From assembly GCA_029844215.1 (NCBI GenBank), contig JAQGDG010000036.1, forward strand, positions 372,001 through 436,000: a stretch of DNA of 64,000 bases, written 5' to 3'. This document shows positions 34,200 through 46,118 of the stretch, one piece after another. The stretch's first letter is position 1; each line of letters starts with the position of its first letter. This stretch comes from Przewalskia tangutica (lineage: Eukaryota; Streptophyta; Magnoliopsida; Solanales; Solanaceae). Made by a program: the position numbers and the translations under genes. Under the pieces are notes generated by a model that saw only the letters and a program-made list of their open reading frames with translations, did not search any database and had not been told where the DNA came from.

Positions 34200-34580
34200 G
34201 TTAACTAAACTCGCCTAACACCCTCGTGACCCTACCACAAGGCGGGACCACCACAAACCGACCCCACAACATGCGCGGGTTGACCCGCAACGTGGCCTCA
34301 ACCCGACCCGACAGCGCAGCGCTAGCTCACGAAGGAAAACTCTCACTAATCACGTTACGAAAACCTAGCGGTCTTCTTAGCTCAACTACCCTCTTTCATT
34401 CCACACTACTGGGGACTAATCCTAAACATAACTCACGTGCACTATGCACTCCTATAAGGGTCAAACATAAACAATACATCTTTTACTCGAGATGGCCTTA
34501 CCTCTAAGGTCTCTACGTATAACACTCTAAGGCTCACACTTTCTCTATCCCCCAAATCTTACTTGGTTAACTAACCAAGA
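34200..34580 (-). other. Conserved noncoding block of F
   Basis: Minus strand: GTGAGCCTTAGAGTGTT (about 34530-34546) to GGTGGTCCCGCC. CGGGTTG and CAACCCG arms are visible near 34275-34305. Confidence 0.7.
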
Positions 34581-34689
34581 TTTCTAATCACCATTTACAT
34601 AATGCTATCAGAATATAACACTTAAGGTATACTCACCTTATTACACATACTAAACCCTAGAGGGTTAAAGATATACCTGAATCTACTGC

Positions 34690-35480
34690 TTTACTCCCCT
34701 TAGTCGTTCTAATCAAACACTTGGTAGAGCGCAGCTAAGGAAGATGACGAACTACCCACCGATCCTGAAGGCTAAGTCCTCCCGAGACACTCTTTCGACA
34801 TCAGACCACGGCGGTCGCCGTACAACAAGTACCAACTAAAAGACGACATTCCCTGAGATGACGCCTGCCACACTGTGAACACTGAGAAAAATCGAATCGG
34901 ATATTTGGAACCCCGTGTATTCGTGAACGGAAGCTCGAGCTCGACCAACTCCTGCGTACCCGAGCGTCCCGAACCACCGGAGGACCTTTACGCACCGTGG
35001 ATGCGCATAATCTAATCTTTGGTGAGGCGACTCGCCTCAAAAGTTACCAAAGGACCTTCTTTGCTCGGCCTCTTACCATCGCCCGTTAACCCGTCGATCT
35101 CTACGTTTCTCGGCTGCTGCGCATAAGCCCGTACGCGAGCCATGCTCGAAGCTTAATCGAAGAACTTACTTTTGCACAACCTTCGTTGATATTCATCAAG
35201 ACTCGCGATACATCGGTATACTCTCCGTAGTCAAATCCATAGTTAGTAATGCGGTCGCCTTGAAATCTATATTCTCTGTTCGGTCGTGGGCGAAGGTTCA
35301 AATATCATGGCCGCAGATGGAACTGCCGCCGTGCTAAACTCTCTTTGGGGCTAGTGGCGTCGCAGAACTCCCGAATGAAGCACCACCTGGTGATAATTGG
35401 GCACGTGCTCACGTAACCCTCGTACTTGCTCGCGGCTCCTCGGTGCGCGCCTCTGGTCGGGTTGCCTGCGGCGGAGGCAT
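34690..35480 (-). pseudogene. gag: gag remnant of F
   Basis: Minus strand ATG at 35480 (ATG CCT CCG CCG CAG GCA ACC), a normal start for this gag. Frames break soon after. A CSQCGRRHLREC-like first knuckle lies near 34865-34900, followed by a degraded second knuckle. Confidence 0.72.
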
Positions 35481-35585
35481 AGCAGTGGGAAAGAAATACG
35501 TTAGAGGTCAACTTACAACACAACTCTAAGGCACGATCTCGAGTGAGAAGAAATAGAAACCAATCCTAAATATCCTATAGCCTCA

Positions 35586-35619
35586 CGATTATTGGTGTGG
35601 TGCAACACACCGATAATCG
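35586..35619 (-). other. Post-PBS hairpin of F
   Basis: Minus strand: CGATTAT-C-GGTGTG / TTGCAC / CACACC-A-ATAATCG. Both stem arms kept; the loop is two bases shorter (palindrome reduced to TGCA). Confidence 0.6.
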
Positions 35620-35666
35620 AACTTCTTGGATACGGGTGCGTAGACACTTTCCGAGGATTAAGCGCT

Positions 35667-35678
35667 CGATACCACTTT
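35667..35678 (-). other. Primer binding site of F (one base short)
   Basis: Minus strand reads AAAAGTGGTATCGAGC, so TGGTATC(A)GAGC lacks the A of CAG, as at 3880. Confidence 0.8.
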
Positions 35679-37189
35679 TGTCACGACCGAATGCGGGCGT
35701 GGCGGTGTCTTACCGGGCACCCTAGTGATACAACATCAGTAATCACGGAATATAAAACACATACGTGAAACAAATGAAGTACAAAACGATGTCGAGGAAA
35801 ACTTGCCTTTCGGCATATATATAAATAACAACTCCTACAAATGAACAGTTTAATCCTTTTTACAACCACACTTGCAAAGATACTCTGCACTTAAGAAATG
35901 ATACGACAAGAATGGCGGAACGGGGCCCGCCATACCACGAATGTAAATACCTACAACGACGGATTATACAAGATAAGCCTCCGAGAAACGGAGCTTTCCC
36001 AACGACTGTGACCCTAAGAGCGAGGATCAACGGGGTGTACCTTTACTGCGGCATGAGCGGCCCAGAAGTCGGTCTGAGGTACCAAGTATGTGGCCCGAAA
36101 ATAAATCTGTAAATGAAATCATAGTAGTCTATATAAAGCGGGAGACATGTATGATAACCAAACTCTGATTCCTGATAAATAGCGATCATGTCAAGTCGGG
36201 GACTCACGCCTCAAAGTTATCACAATAAAACCGTGCGGGGCAAATGCGAAGGCATAGCCGACTACTAAGACCCCCGATACCAAAAATACCACAAAGCGTA
36301 TCCCGGGTCTTTCTAGACCGCACCACATGATCGGGCGCCACTCGCCCGCAATATCAATGTCGCGCGTCTATCCTCGAACTCTCGCACTCCGCATAGGTCA
36401 CCATTGGACCGCGTGAGGTATTCTCGAATCATGGTCCTGCATCGCTGAGGTATACCCGTCGAAGCGGCAAATAACCCTCGGTATCCGCCTAGGCTCCGCA
36501 GCCCGCGTAGTCTCAAACCGCATAGTCTCAACAGATCGCATAGGAATCCCTGCGTCGGGCTAAACACCGGAATGATCAATCCGGAGCTACTGCGCTCCGC
36601 GTAGTCACAAGGACTACATAGCCGTATAGACCCGCATCGGGTGGCAAGCCCTCGGTATAATAAGTCGAGGGGTATGTGATACAATAACGATCTAACGCTT
36701 AACGTTTGACAACGTAAGCACAACAAGAGTGACCCTTACACAATAATCACAAGATACTAATACACGTAGCATCCTAACATGCTTACTTATCAAATCAACA
36801 AGAAAGTATTACAAGGCTATCACAAACCAATACAATCAAGTTATTCACACAAGGTACTTTCTACTAACAAGTTCGTACCTATCCCCAAAGTACTTCATAC
36901 ATTAAATCTTTAAAAGATCGTTACTTCACAAAACCACACAATACCATAGTATATGAAAATAGAGTGATTATCTTTTTAGAGTAAATCAATTACTTCTCTT
37001 TGTAAAATCAAGTAGCCATTCTATTCCAATGTTCAAGTTTGCCTAATTTCAAATGTTCAAGTTTGACTAGTTTACATTGTTAATGTTTGCCTTTTTAGAA
37101 AGGTTTAGTAGTTCATAGTCTTATTCATTTAAGAATATAATTCTCCTTTAAACAATATGAGAACATAAGCCTTATATGTGATTAGGATA

Positions 37190-37355
37190 TTCTTGTTTAT
37201 AACAATCTTATTACAATGACCATGATCTAGGAAATATCATTTTGTCTCATCTTAGCTTATGCAGATGGAAGTTTCTCTTGGTTTTAATAATACTTAATCT
37301 ATTAAAACATTTCCTTTTAATTAACTGCGGTGGTTTGTCGATACATTCGATTTCG
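37190..37355 (-). repeat. Shared 165-bp LTR island, F 5' LTR
   Basis: Second F copy; several bases are lost around the CTGCAG site. Confidence 0.7.
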
Positions 37356-38653
37356 AATCGATAAAACATTCTTAAGCGTTATTACTAACTTCCCATAAAG
37401 CTAGTATAACTCTTAAGTTTTCAAAAACCAAGTATTACTTCTTCTTTCGAAATGATTCAAAAATCTTTTGAAATACTTCAAGTTCTTTATTAACACATAA
37501 CAAGCGCTTATAGTTCAAATCGATTACCTTAAAAACCACAGTATTTTCTTACCAACATAAAGTCATATAACCAACTTCCCATAAAGCCGTTATAACACTT
37601 TATGTTTTAAACCAATCAAATACATTTAGCACGTATGCGTCTCCGTACTACATAGTTCACACATATCATGCTAGAAGAGATAGGAAGAGGTTCACATACC
37701 TCGCGGCGAGTATCGACTAATAGCAAAACGCTCCAAGTACCTCAGCCGGCTACTCCTTTGCCAAGTAGATCGCGCCACACGTAGTACTTGACCTATAAGG
37801 CCACTGGCGCTCATTAACATTTAGATCGCCGTAGAACATTCTACTGAAAATTCGGACTTCCCACATGACAGAAATCTCCTCTCTATAGTGGCCGGCTACC
37901 AAGCCAACCCGGGGGGGGGGGGGTGATACGTTTAATCCGGGCGTGCACAATTCTACTTCACGGAAAAGCTACACAAGTCTTGTAATGTCTGATCCTATGT
38001 AAATCTGATTCGATTACTCTTCTTTCGAAAAGGTTTCTTATTATTCGGCTTAAGTCAAAAGACATTGCGATAACAACGTTCGATTATATATAGTATACTT
38101 CAACTATATAATCTAACAACATGTAATTTCCAATTACAATAGGGGACAAGATATTTACCTCGATAAGCCCATAATTATCCGAGTTTAAATGTCGATCTGA
38201 GCAAGGTTTAGCTCGACTCAGTGCGCTCGACCAGCTCCAAACAACCCTTAGAAGTTCTAACCAACTTCTACTTAATACTCCAACTAACTATGGAGATTTT
38301 CCTTAGGGTTTCTGTTTTGTGGTGAAGGAAGTATAATAGCATTTACGGGCTTTTCAGATAAGTATAACCTTAGAATACTACAAGGTATCTGGCTAAGGTA
38401 ATTTGGGCATTATAACAATACTTTTGAGAGTATTTCTACCAAGAGGGGGGGGTATTATACGCAAACAACTAGGCTAGGGGTACCACGCTAGCACCCAAGG
38501 AGGGGGTGTATACCTCTACCTACCCAGCTGGGGAACTCTCGGCCAAAGGGGGGGGGGAGAGGGGTTCTCGGCCAAGACACTACACTAAGGGGGGAGGAAG
38601 AAGCTTTCAAGACTTAGGCAATTTTGTGGATGAATTAGTCTACAAAGGGGTGG

Positions 38654-38663
38654 GTATTTATAG
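38654..38663 (-). promoter_or_regulatory. TATA box of F 5' LTR
   Basis: CTATAAATAC on the minus strand; drives F's own transcript if active. Confidence 0.7.
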
Positions 38664-39057
38664 GTCAAGTGAAGGCCAACCAATGGCAAGATCTTGCCAA
38701 GTGCAAGGCAAGTGTAGGGCCAAGATCTTGCCAAGTGCACCTTATCCATCTACCACCAAAATATCCTACCAACCGCCGACCAAACAATGGCCATTCGGCC
38801 CCCTTTACCGCCCAAGGTGTTCCAAGGAGAGGGTGACAAGTGTCGCCCTCTTGTTGGTCCAAAATTTTAATTCTCTCAGAAAAATCCGCAAAAATTAAAA
38901 ATGAAATAGCCGGAAATTCCACTACGAAAGCGTGGAAAGCGTTTCGTCGGAAAACCGACTCTACCGTGTTGTGAACAAAGTTAATTCGCCAAGCCTAATT
39001 CTCAAGTTCAAATTTTCTACGTCGCCCCACGTACATACTGGAAATACGGGTGTAACA

Positions 39058-39540
39058 GCTCTTGTAGGGCATGGACATTGCCGTATACGAACTTATGCAC
39101 GGTGTATGGAGGAACGTAGACCGACGTAGGGACCGGATCAGCATAAGAGGCCAAGCGAGCAGGTCCTTTAGTAACTTTCGAGGCGGCACTCCGCGTGATC
39201 GAATATATACCTCATCCGATTCAGAGTGGCCTCGCGATCTTGAGCGTCGGGAGTATTCAGAGCAGTCGAGCTCGAGGTTCAGTTTTTGGGGAGTAGTGGT
39301 GTTGGCGATGAGGCCACCCTTACCTCGGTGTGGCGTTGCGGTAAAATCCATGCGAAGTGTCGTGCTAGTTTGGGAGTTTGCTTTACATCGTCGGCGAGGC
39401 CATTATGCGAGAAACTGTCCGACCGAGTCGCACTGGGATAGCACTACATGATGATCACGTTCTTCACCTTCAATAGCGAGGCAGATGTTCATATACCGTG
39501 AGCCACGGCAGGTCGCGGTGGAAGATCCCGATTTTAAGCG
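39058..39540 (+). pseudogene. gag: gag C-terminal part of E
   Basis: Resumes E gag after F (MDIAVYELMHGVWRN). Contains a basic linker and the second knuckle end RRGHYARNCP near 39390-39425, with the leading cysteines lost to indels. The frame then runs into the noncoding block. No protease follows. Confidence 0.75.
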
Positions 39541-39699
39541 GTCCTTTGAATCACTTATTTTGAATCTTTCAGGTATAACCTTAACCCTCTAGAGTTTAGT
39601 ATGCTTGATATGATGATCTTATTATTGTGTGCTATGTACGGATAGCGTTGTGTTATTTGTGAGTTAGAAAACATGGTTAGTTGAAAGGATAAGTATGGG

Positions 39700-40110
39700 G
39701 ACATGGAAGGTGTGAACCTTAGAATATTACACGTTGAGACCTTAGATGTAAGGCCGTCTTGAGTAAATGATTTTACGGTTAACCCTTGTGGGAGTGCATA
39801 GTATACGTGGAGTTTTGTGTGATAATTCCATAGGTAGTGTGAGATGGAAGTGGTAGCTTTCATGACGTGAATTAATAAGATTGTTCCGGATCGGGGAACA
39901 AGAGTTTGGCGCGATTATGGGTCGGGTTGGAGACCATTCGCGGGTCAACCCGTAGCCCGGTATGAGGTGGGGTCAGTTCGAGGTGTTCCCGCCAGGTGGT
40001 AGGGTCACGAGGGTGCTAGGCCCAGGTTTAGGTAACCATCATATCAGTTCGTGGATATGTTCGACCAAAATCGGATCGTGAAGGTCGGGAATGGCCTTAA
40101 AGGAATTTGA
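39700..40110 (+). other. Conserved noncoding block of E
   Basis: GTGAACCTTAGAATATTAC to GGAATGGCCTTAAAGG, with CGGGTTG (near 39922) and CAACCCG (near 39945) arms. Confidence 0.75.
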
Positions 40111-40480
40111 GGCTAGTAAGATGACCAAGTTTGGAGGTAGTGACTCCAAGGTTTTGGAAACTGAAGTGATGAAGGGAGTGTGGTAAGTGTACTAGAAAGA
40201 ATTCGGGTGAGCGAGAAGGGTACGACGAGTAAGAAAGGAAGTGAATGTGTGTTAAGAGGTCGGAAGTAATTTTTTTTTTGTGAAGTGAAGGTGCGAAGAG
40301 AGTATCCTTTGGACCAGGAGTGAGAGTTAGTGTTGTTTTTCATCTTAGAGGTGAATCCTCGTTGGCTTGGATTTGGGTTTTTCGCGTGTGTTATATTATG
40401 GCCATTGGTGGCACAATTGGTTTCGTAAGTATAGTAGTGGAGACTATCTGCGTGCATGTATGGTTGGAGACTTAGAAGGA

Positions 40481-40514
40481 ACATTCGGGACGAATGTTTC
40501 TAAGGGGGGAAGAA
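40481..40514 (+). other. Palindrome and polypurine tract of E
   Basis: ACATTCG-GGA-CGAATGT (40481-40497), then AAGGGGGGAAGAA touching the 3' LTR. Confidence 0.85.
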
Positions 40515-41015
40515 TGTTATACCCCGTAGTTCCAGGGTATGTATGTGAGGACGTACGTACGAGAATACGACCTTAAAATTGGAAAGGAAGAAAGATGTGA
40601 TTTTTCGACGGAAAAAGTTTCGGATTTTGTGAAGGAAAAAGGTTCGTTAACGGAATTGGATTCCTGATTCGGTGTCGGACTTTTTGGAATATTTGAGAAT
40701 CATGGAATTTTATTTTCCGGAATTGGTCACGTGGGGCCCACGGGAGGAATTTACGGTATTGTGAGGCCCACTTTATTTTCGGATTTTTGGCATTACGGAT
40801 ATTTTCGGAAGATGAAATATTTTGGACCATTAGGAGGGCACATGTTGGACGAATTGTTGGACAAAGAAGGTTGCACGTTTTTGGCATTTTAAAGGCCAAA
40901 AACATTTGGTCAAAGTCTTGAAGATATTTTGTGTAGTAGATAGATAAGTGGGACCCACACACACATGGCCAAATCTAGACCACACACATGCTTCAATCCT
41001 AGCCCTTGAATGTCC

Positions 41016-41023
41016 TATAAATA
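41016..41023 (+). promoter_or_regulatory. TATA box of E 3' LTR
   Basis: TATAAATA, same context as in the 5' LTR. Confidence 0.72.
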
Positions 41024-42172
41024 CCCCCTTAGTGCAAGACATAATTTCATCCACACTTAGAGATTTCAAGTCTTGAAATACTCCTTCCCCTTTGTTATGG
41101 TTCTCGGTTTTAAGCCATCTCCCTTAACCAAACCTTGTCCAAAAATTCTTAAACTCTTAACTGTTCTTCCTTAGTGTATTAGGAAGATTATTAACCAAAA
41201 GTTAGAAAAGATTTCACACCCCTAGCCCCTAAATTACCCCTTGGCCGAGAGTTGCCACACTTAGAGCCTAAGTGTTCTTCACCTTTTAGAGTTGAAGTGT
41301 TAAGAGAAGTTGTTTAGAAACTTCTAAGGGTTGCTTGGAGCGGGTTGGAGCGTAAGGAGTTGGAGCTAAACGTTGCTCAGGATCGACATAAATCTTGGAT
41401 AATTTTGGGCTTATCGAGGTAAGGATCTTTATCCCCCTATTGTAATTGGATATTACATGTTGTAGTAATGTATAGTTAAGTATACTATATATAGAATGAA
41501 TATTGAAAAGGATTGAACTGTATTTACATTGGACTGTATTTACAGTAGACTTGTGTAGTATATCTGTGAAGTAGAATTGAACACGTCCCCTGGGAGTTGT
41601 TGGCCTGGTAGCGGGCCTGAGTAGAGGAGGAGATTTATGTGGTTACGGGGGGGGAGGTGCTGCCGAATTTTCTGTAGAATAAGGAATCTTGTATTTAGAA
41701 TATTCTACGAAGAGATCTAGAAGTTGATAGACGTTTTATGGCCATTATAGGTTGAAGTACTACGAGTAGCGTATTCTACTTGAAGGGTGGAAAAGGCTAG
41801 CAAGGTTGTAGTACTTGGACCGTTTTGCTAATTGTCGATAACCGTCGCGAGGTATGTGAACCTCTTCCTATCTTTTCTAGCATGATTGTTGTGAACTATG
41901 TAGTACGGTAGACGTACATGTGCTAAATGAATTTGGTTGGTTTAAAACATAAAGTGTTATAACGACTTTATGGGAAGTTTGCTATAACAACTTTATGTAG
42001 GTAAAGAAATGGTTTGTGGTTTTTAAAAGATAAGAGACTTGACTTATAAATGACTTGATGTGAAATATTAAGGACTTGGTTTGTGTTAAACAGTTGTGAA
42101 ACCGCTTTTATGAGAAATGGGTACTTGGGTTTTAAAAGGAATAATATTATATTGATTTCGGAAATGAGAATA

Positions 42173-42338
42173 AGTATCGAACAACCACTACAGCGTTAAT
42201 AAAGGAAAATGTATTGACTAATTAATTACTATTAAAACCAGTAGAAACCTCCATCTGCATAGAAGCTAAGATAAGACAAAATTGTATTACATTTCCTAGA
42301 TCATGGCTGCTTTAATAAGAATCATTATAAACAAGCAT
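42173..42338 (+). repeat. Shared 165-bp LTR island, E 3' LTR
   Basis: Almost identical to 26966-27131 (one base missing in ACAACCACTA). Confidence 0.75.
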
Positions 42339-43701
42339 TAATTTTCTTAAATTTCCAAAGTAAGGAACTTGATTTCTAAAAGAAAAGAGACTTGAGGAAT
42401 TGAAGAGTTTTTGGTTTAAAAGAAAGACATGGTTTTGTCTTAAATTGGTTTAAAACATAAAGTGTTATAACAGCTTTATGGGAAGTTAGTTATAACGACT
42501 TTATGAAAACAAAAGAATGGTTTTATCATTAGTTTTAAAATGGTAACTTGACTTTGAAAGGAGAAGTGTTTTGGTCTAAAAAGAAGGCATAGTATTGTCT
42601 TAATTTGGTTTAAAAAGGAAAGTATGGAAGTTGTTTTGGTTTACTTAAAATGTTAGTCACTCTATTTTGATAATACGGGCATCGGGTGACCTTTGTAAAA
42701 GAAATGGATCTTTTAAAAAGAATTTAACGTACGTAGTACTTGGGGTTAAAACCTGGACTTTGGCATAAAATGAAAGTACCTTGAGTTGTGTGTAACTTGC
42801 CTATGTTTGCGTGTGATAGCCTTGTCGTGCTAGTATTGTATTTCTATACCACCGCATCTCTCGATGGAGGGCCGGCTGATTTGTTATGATCTTATACTAT
42901 TAAGCGTGAGTCCCTGACCTGACGTGACTACTTACATATTATGTACTGTAGTTTGGTTATCATATATGTCTCCTGTTTTATATAGACTACTATGATTTCA
43001 TTTACAGTATTCTCGCCACATACTTGGTACTGTTGCTTCGACCTCCTTGGGCTGCGTTCATGCCGCAGGTAGAGGTACATCGGTTGTTGATCCTCGCTCA
43101 TAGGGTCACAATTCAGTGTATTGGGAAGCTCCGTTTCTCCGGAGGCTTATCTTTTGGTATGTTTCCCTGAGTTGTAGGTTCTTGTACATTCAGGGGTATG
43201 GCGGGGCCCTGTCCCATCATAGTTGTTGTTACACTCTTAGAGGTCTGTAGTACTGTTGTGGGCAGGGTTGTAAAGGATGTAACTGTTCAAATTTATGTAT
43301 ATATATGCAAAAAGGCAACCGTTTTGGTTAGCCTGTTTTCTTTTATCTTGTTTCATATCTGTATGTTTTATTTCCGCTGGTTTTTCTCTGATGTTGTATC
43401 ACTAGGGTGCCCGGGGTAAGGCACCAGTCGCGGGCCCGTGGTCGGGTCATGACATCGATAATCGTCGCGAGGTATGTGAACCTCTTCCTTCTTTTGACAT
43501 GATTCTATGTATGGAATATACATGTAGTACTATTTCATGATTCCTTCTACTCTTAGAAGTTAAGAGGTATGTATGTTGATTTACTCTACGTAAAGGTTAT
43601 GTCTAAGTATCCTAAGTTCTTACCAAGTCTTATGGGGGATGTTGGTAAGAGTCGTTAGGAGGTAATTGGAGCCAAGTTTACTTGGCTAAGTTACGACACA
43701 A

Positions 43702-43868
43702 ATGAGAATAAGAATCGAACAAGCCACTGCAGCGTTAATAAAGGAAAATGTAATGACAATCAATTAAGTTAAAATGAGTAGAATTCTCCATCTGCATAAA
43801 AGCTAAGATAAGACAAAATTGTATTACATTTTCTAGATCATGGCTACTTGATTAAGATCGTTATAAAT
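43702..43868 (+). repeat. Shared 165-bp LTR island, D copy
   Basis: The most diverged copy (GATAAGAATCGAACAAGCC type changes), but still clearly the same block while its flanks are unrelated to A'. Confidence 0.7.
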
Positions 43869-44617
43869 AAGTATAACTTATTCACAACGCACCAAAGTAT
43901 ATGTTACTTAATTTAAAAGAGTTTACGTACGAAGTTTTAAGACTATGGACCTCTATTCTTAAAAGGTTAAGAGACTTTATTTTTCAAGTTATGGGACTTG
44001 ATTCTTAAAGGAAGAAATGAATTGTTTTAAAAGTATAAAATACTTGATTTGGAAAGACTTGATTTCTAAAGTTAAGAAGCTTGATATTCTAAGTTAAGAA
44101 ACTTGTTTTCTTAAAAGTTAAGAGACTTCAAGTATTTTGAAAGCTATGTGATTTGATTTGAAAGTATAAGTCTCTTGGTTATAAAAGGAATGAATTTGTC
44201 TAAGACATAACGGGTTATAACGGCTTTATGGGAAGTTGGTTATAACAACTTTATGGAAGATTAAAAGAATGGTTTTCTTCAGTAATGTAAGCAAGGAAAT
44301 AATTTGAAATAAAGAAGGGCAAATTGTTTTAAAGGTACCAATTGCTTAAGGTTTTAAAGAAAGAAGTCACTTGATTTAGAAGCCTATAAATGTATTTCTA
44401 AAAGGTATTGTGACTTGTCTTGAAAAGTAGATATGACTTGATACTACGGTTATTAGTATCTTGGAAGTTTTAGTTGAAAGAGAATCATTTTAGCGAATAC
44501 GGCACGAGTACGTTGGGTTAAATTCCCGGATTTTATAATGACATGTTAGTGCCTTAAGTAAACAAAAATGAGATTGTATATGAACAAGCTAATAAGAAGT
44601 TAGGGGATTTCTTATCT

Positions 44618-44790
44618 TGCTTATGTAATGTATGATAAGCCGGTGGTGCTTATGTTATGTATGGTAAGCCGGTAGTGCTTATGTTATGTATGATACGTCG
44701 GTAGTGCTTATGTTAGGTATGATAAATCGGTAGTGCTTATGTTATGTATGATAAGCCGGTAAGGCTTATGTTATGTATGATGGCCGGTTG
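44618..44790 (+). repeat. 29-bp array in LTR D, about 6 units
   Basis: TGCTTATGTTATGTATG recurs at 44647, 44676, 44705, 44734 and 44763, with the GATAAGCCGGTAG part slightly varied. Confidence 0.92.
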
Positions 44791-44795
44791 AGTTA

Positions 44796-44957
44796 GGGTA
44801 AGAGTATAAATGAGGGGTAAACCCCCAAGATGTTATACCACCTTCTCCAGGGTAAGATTATAAATGAGGGGTAAACCCCCAAGACGTTATACCACCTGCT
44901 TCAGGGTAAAAGTATAAATGAGGGGTAAACCCCCAAGACGTTATACCACATGTTCCG
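44796..44957 (+). repeat. 54-bp array in LTR D, 3 units
   Basis: GGGTAAGA... starts at 44796, 44850 and 44904. Each unit holds GAGGGGTAAACCCCCAAG, whose GGGG/CCCC arms can pair. Confidence 0.92.
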
Positions 44958-45169
44958 TGGATTTTCTACCCATGATGCGAGGAATACCTCATGCGAGTCC
45001 TTATGGGCTTATGCAGGTGAAATAGTCCCATGCAGGCGGGTACAGCCTATGCGAGGAATACCTCATGCGGGTCCACAGGACCTATGCGGGTGAAATAGTA
45101 CCAGGAGTAGGATTGCTATCGATCGCGGCGAGGACCTGCTGATTATGAGCCTCCTATTTTATGCAGTCT

Positions 45170-45372
45170 ACCTTTATGGGCAGACTATATGACATTATCG
45201 CGTCGAGAATGGGCGGCAAGATACCTTTATGGGCGCACTATATGACATTATCGCGTCCCGAGAATGGCGGGCGAGATACCTTTATGGGCGCACTTATGTG
45301 ATTTTATCGCATCCTAGATCGGGCGGGCAAGATACCTTTACGGGCGCACTTATGTGACTATCGCGTCCAGTT
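45170..45372 (+). repeat. 53-56-bp array in LTR D, 4 units
   Basis: CCTTTATGGGC starts at 45171, 45224 and 45279, and a variant at 45335, each followed by GCACT..ATG..ATTATCGC. Confidence 0.85.
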
Positions 45373-46066
45373 GGTAAAGCGATATAAGTTCCTCCATAAA
45401 AGGACAGATTAGGTTATGCAAGATACGTAAGTTATATGTTTATGAACTTGATGAGTTTTCTTAAGCATGTACGTAAGAATGTGACTATAACTTTTATTGA
45501 AAAAATGGGAAAAGATAATAAGGTACGATTAAGTTCACGAGATGGTAATGACATGGTAGGATCTGGTATGTACCCTTTTTATACTTGCCTCTGTCATTCT
45601 TTTGTACAGTTATGATTTGTTTCTCGCACCTTATTTCTGCTCCATATTCAACTTTTGTTATCGACCTCCGGGGCTGCGTTCATGTCCGCAGGTTTAGGTA
45701 CACAGTTGTGGATCCGCGAGCTTAGGATCCTGGTTCAGCATTTTGAGATGGTTCCAATGTTCCGGAGTTGTCATGATTATGTATATTCAGGGGTACGGCG
45801 GGGCCTTGTCCCGTCATAGTATTTGTTCAAATCTTAGGTGCGTATTCATCCGCAAGGTGGATGCTAGAGTTGTTTTTACATAGTTAAACAGTGTAGACCC
45901 TTTCGGGTAATTTTTATGTTATGGCCGCTTTATCGGCTTGGCCTTAGTTTAAAAAAGAAAAAGAAAAAGGGTGTTATTTATCTTCCGCAGTTTGTTATGT
46001 TGTATGACTAGAAGGGTACCCATGTAGGGTACCAGTCGCGGCCCGGGGTCGGGTCGTGACAATGAG

Positions 46067-46082
46067 GGATTCCACAGGCATG

Positions 46083-46118
<36 letters not shown>

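Larger units (their letters stand above)
29734..39057 (-). mobile_element. Element F: minus-strand non-autonomous LTR retrotransposon in E's gag
   Basis: Read on the minus strand: 5' LTR 39057-35679, PBS, leader hairpin, gag, CNB, integrase tail remnant, PPT, 3' LTR 33132-29734. Internal region about 2.5 kb. GCTC/GCTCT on both sides of the insertion in E is the probable target duplication, but the left junction is damaged (ACACGACC where TGTCACGACC is expected). The layout equals that of A', so F and A' share the subfamily with an integrase tail. Confidence 0.85.
35679..39057 (-). repeat. F 5' LTR
   Basis: 3379 bp, same organisation as the 3' LTR: TATA box at 38654-38663, island 37190-37355, G/C tracts near 38440-38600. 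Differs from the 3' LTR by clusters of small indels in GC-rich parts and by scattered substitutions. Confidence 0.87.
25299..43454 (+). mobile_element. Element E: gag-only LTR retrotransposon carrying F in its gag
   Basis: 5' LTR 25299-28783, 3' LTR 40515-43454, target duplication TCGAT at 25294-25298 and 43455-43459. Without F, the internal region is about 2.4 kb: PBS, hairpin, gag, CNB, palindrome, PPT. No pol sequence at all, as in A. Confidence 0.9.
40515..43454 (+). repeat. E 3' LTR (with internal deletion)
   Basis: 2940 bp, ending GGGTCATGACA. Near-identical to the 5' LTR until about 42894, then jumps to the equivalent of 28257, losing the 57-bp array, with TACTATTAA filler-like bases at the junction. 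TATA box 41016-41023, island 42173-42338. Confidence 0.92.
23767..46061 (+). mobile_element. Solo LTR D, interrupted by element E
   Basis: TGTTACACCCCGTAATGC at 23767, ending GTCGTGACA at 46061, with ATGAG at 23762-23766 and 46062-46066. Pieces 23767-25298 and 43460-46061 form one LTR of about 4.13 kb with no internal region. Confidence 0.87.
43460..46061 (+). repeat. LTR D, right piece
   Basis: 2602 bp. Holds the island (43702-43868), then three arrays of different period (29, 54 and about 55 bp), then the 3' hairpin series and the LTR end. Confidence 0.87.
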
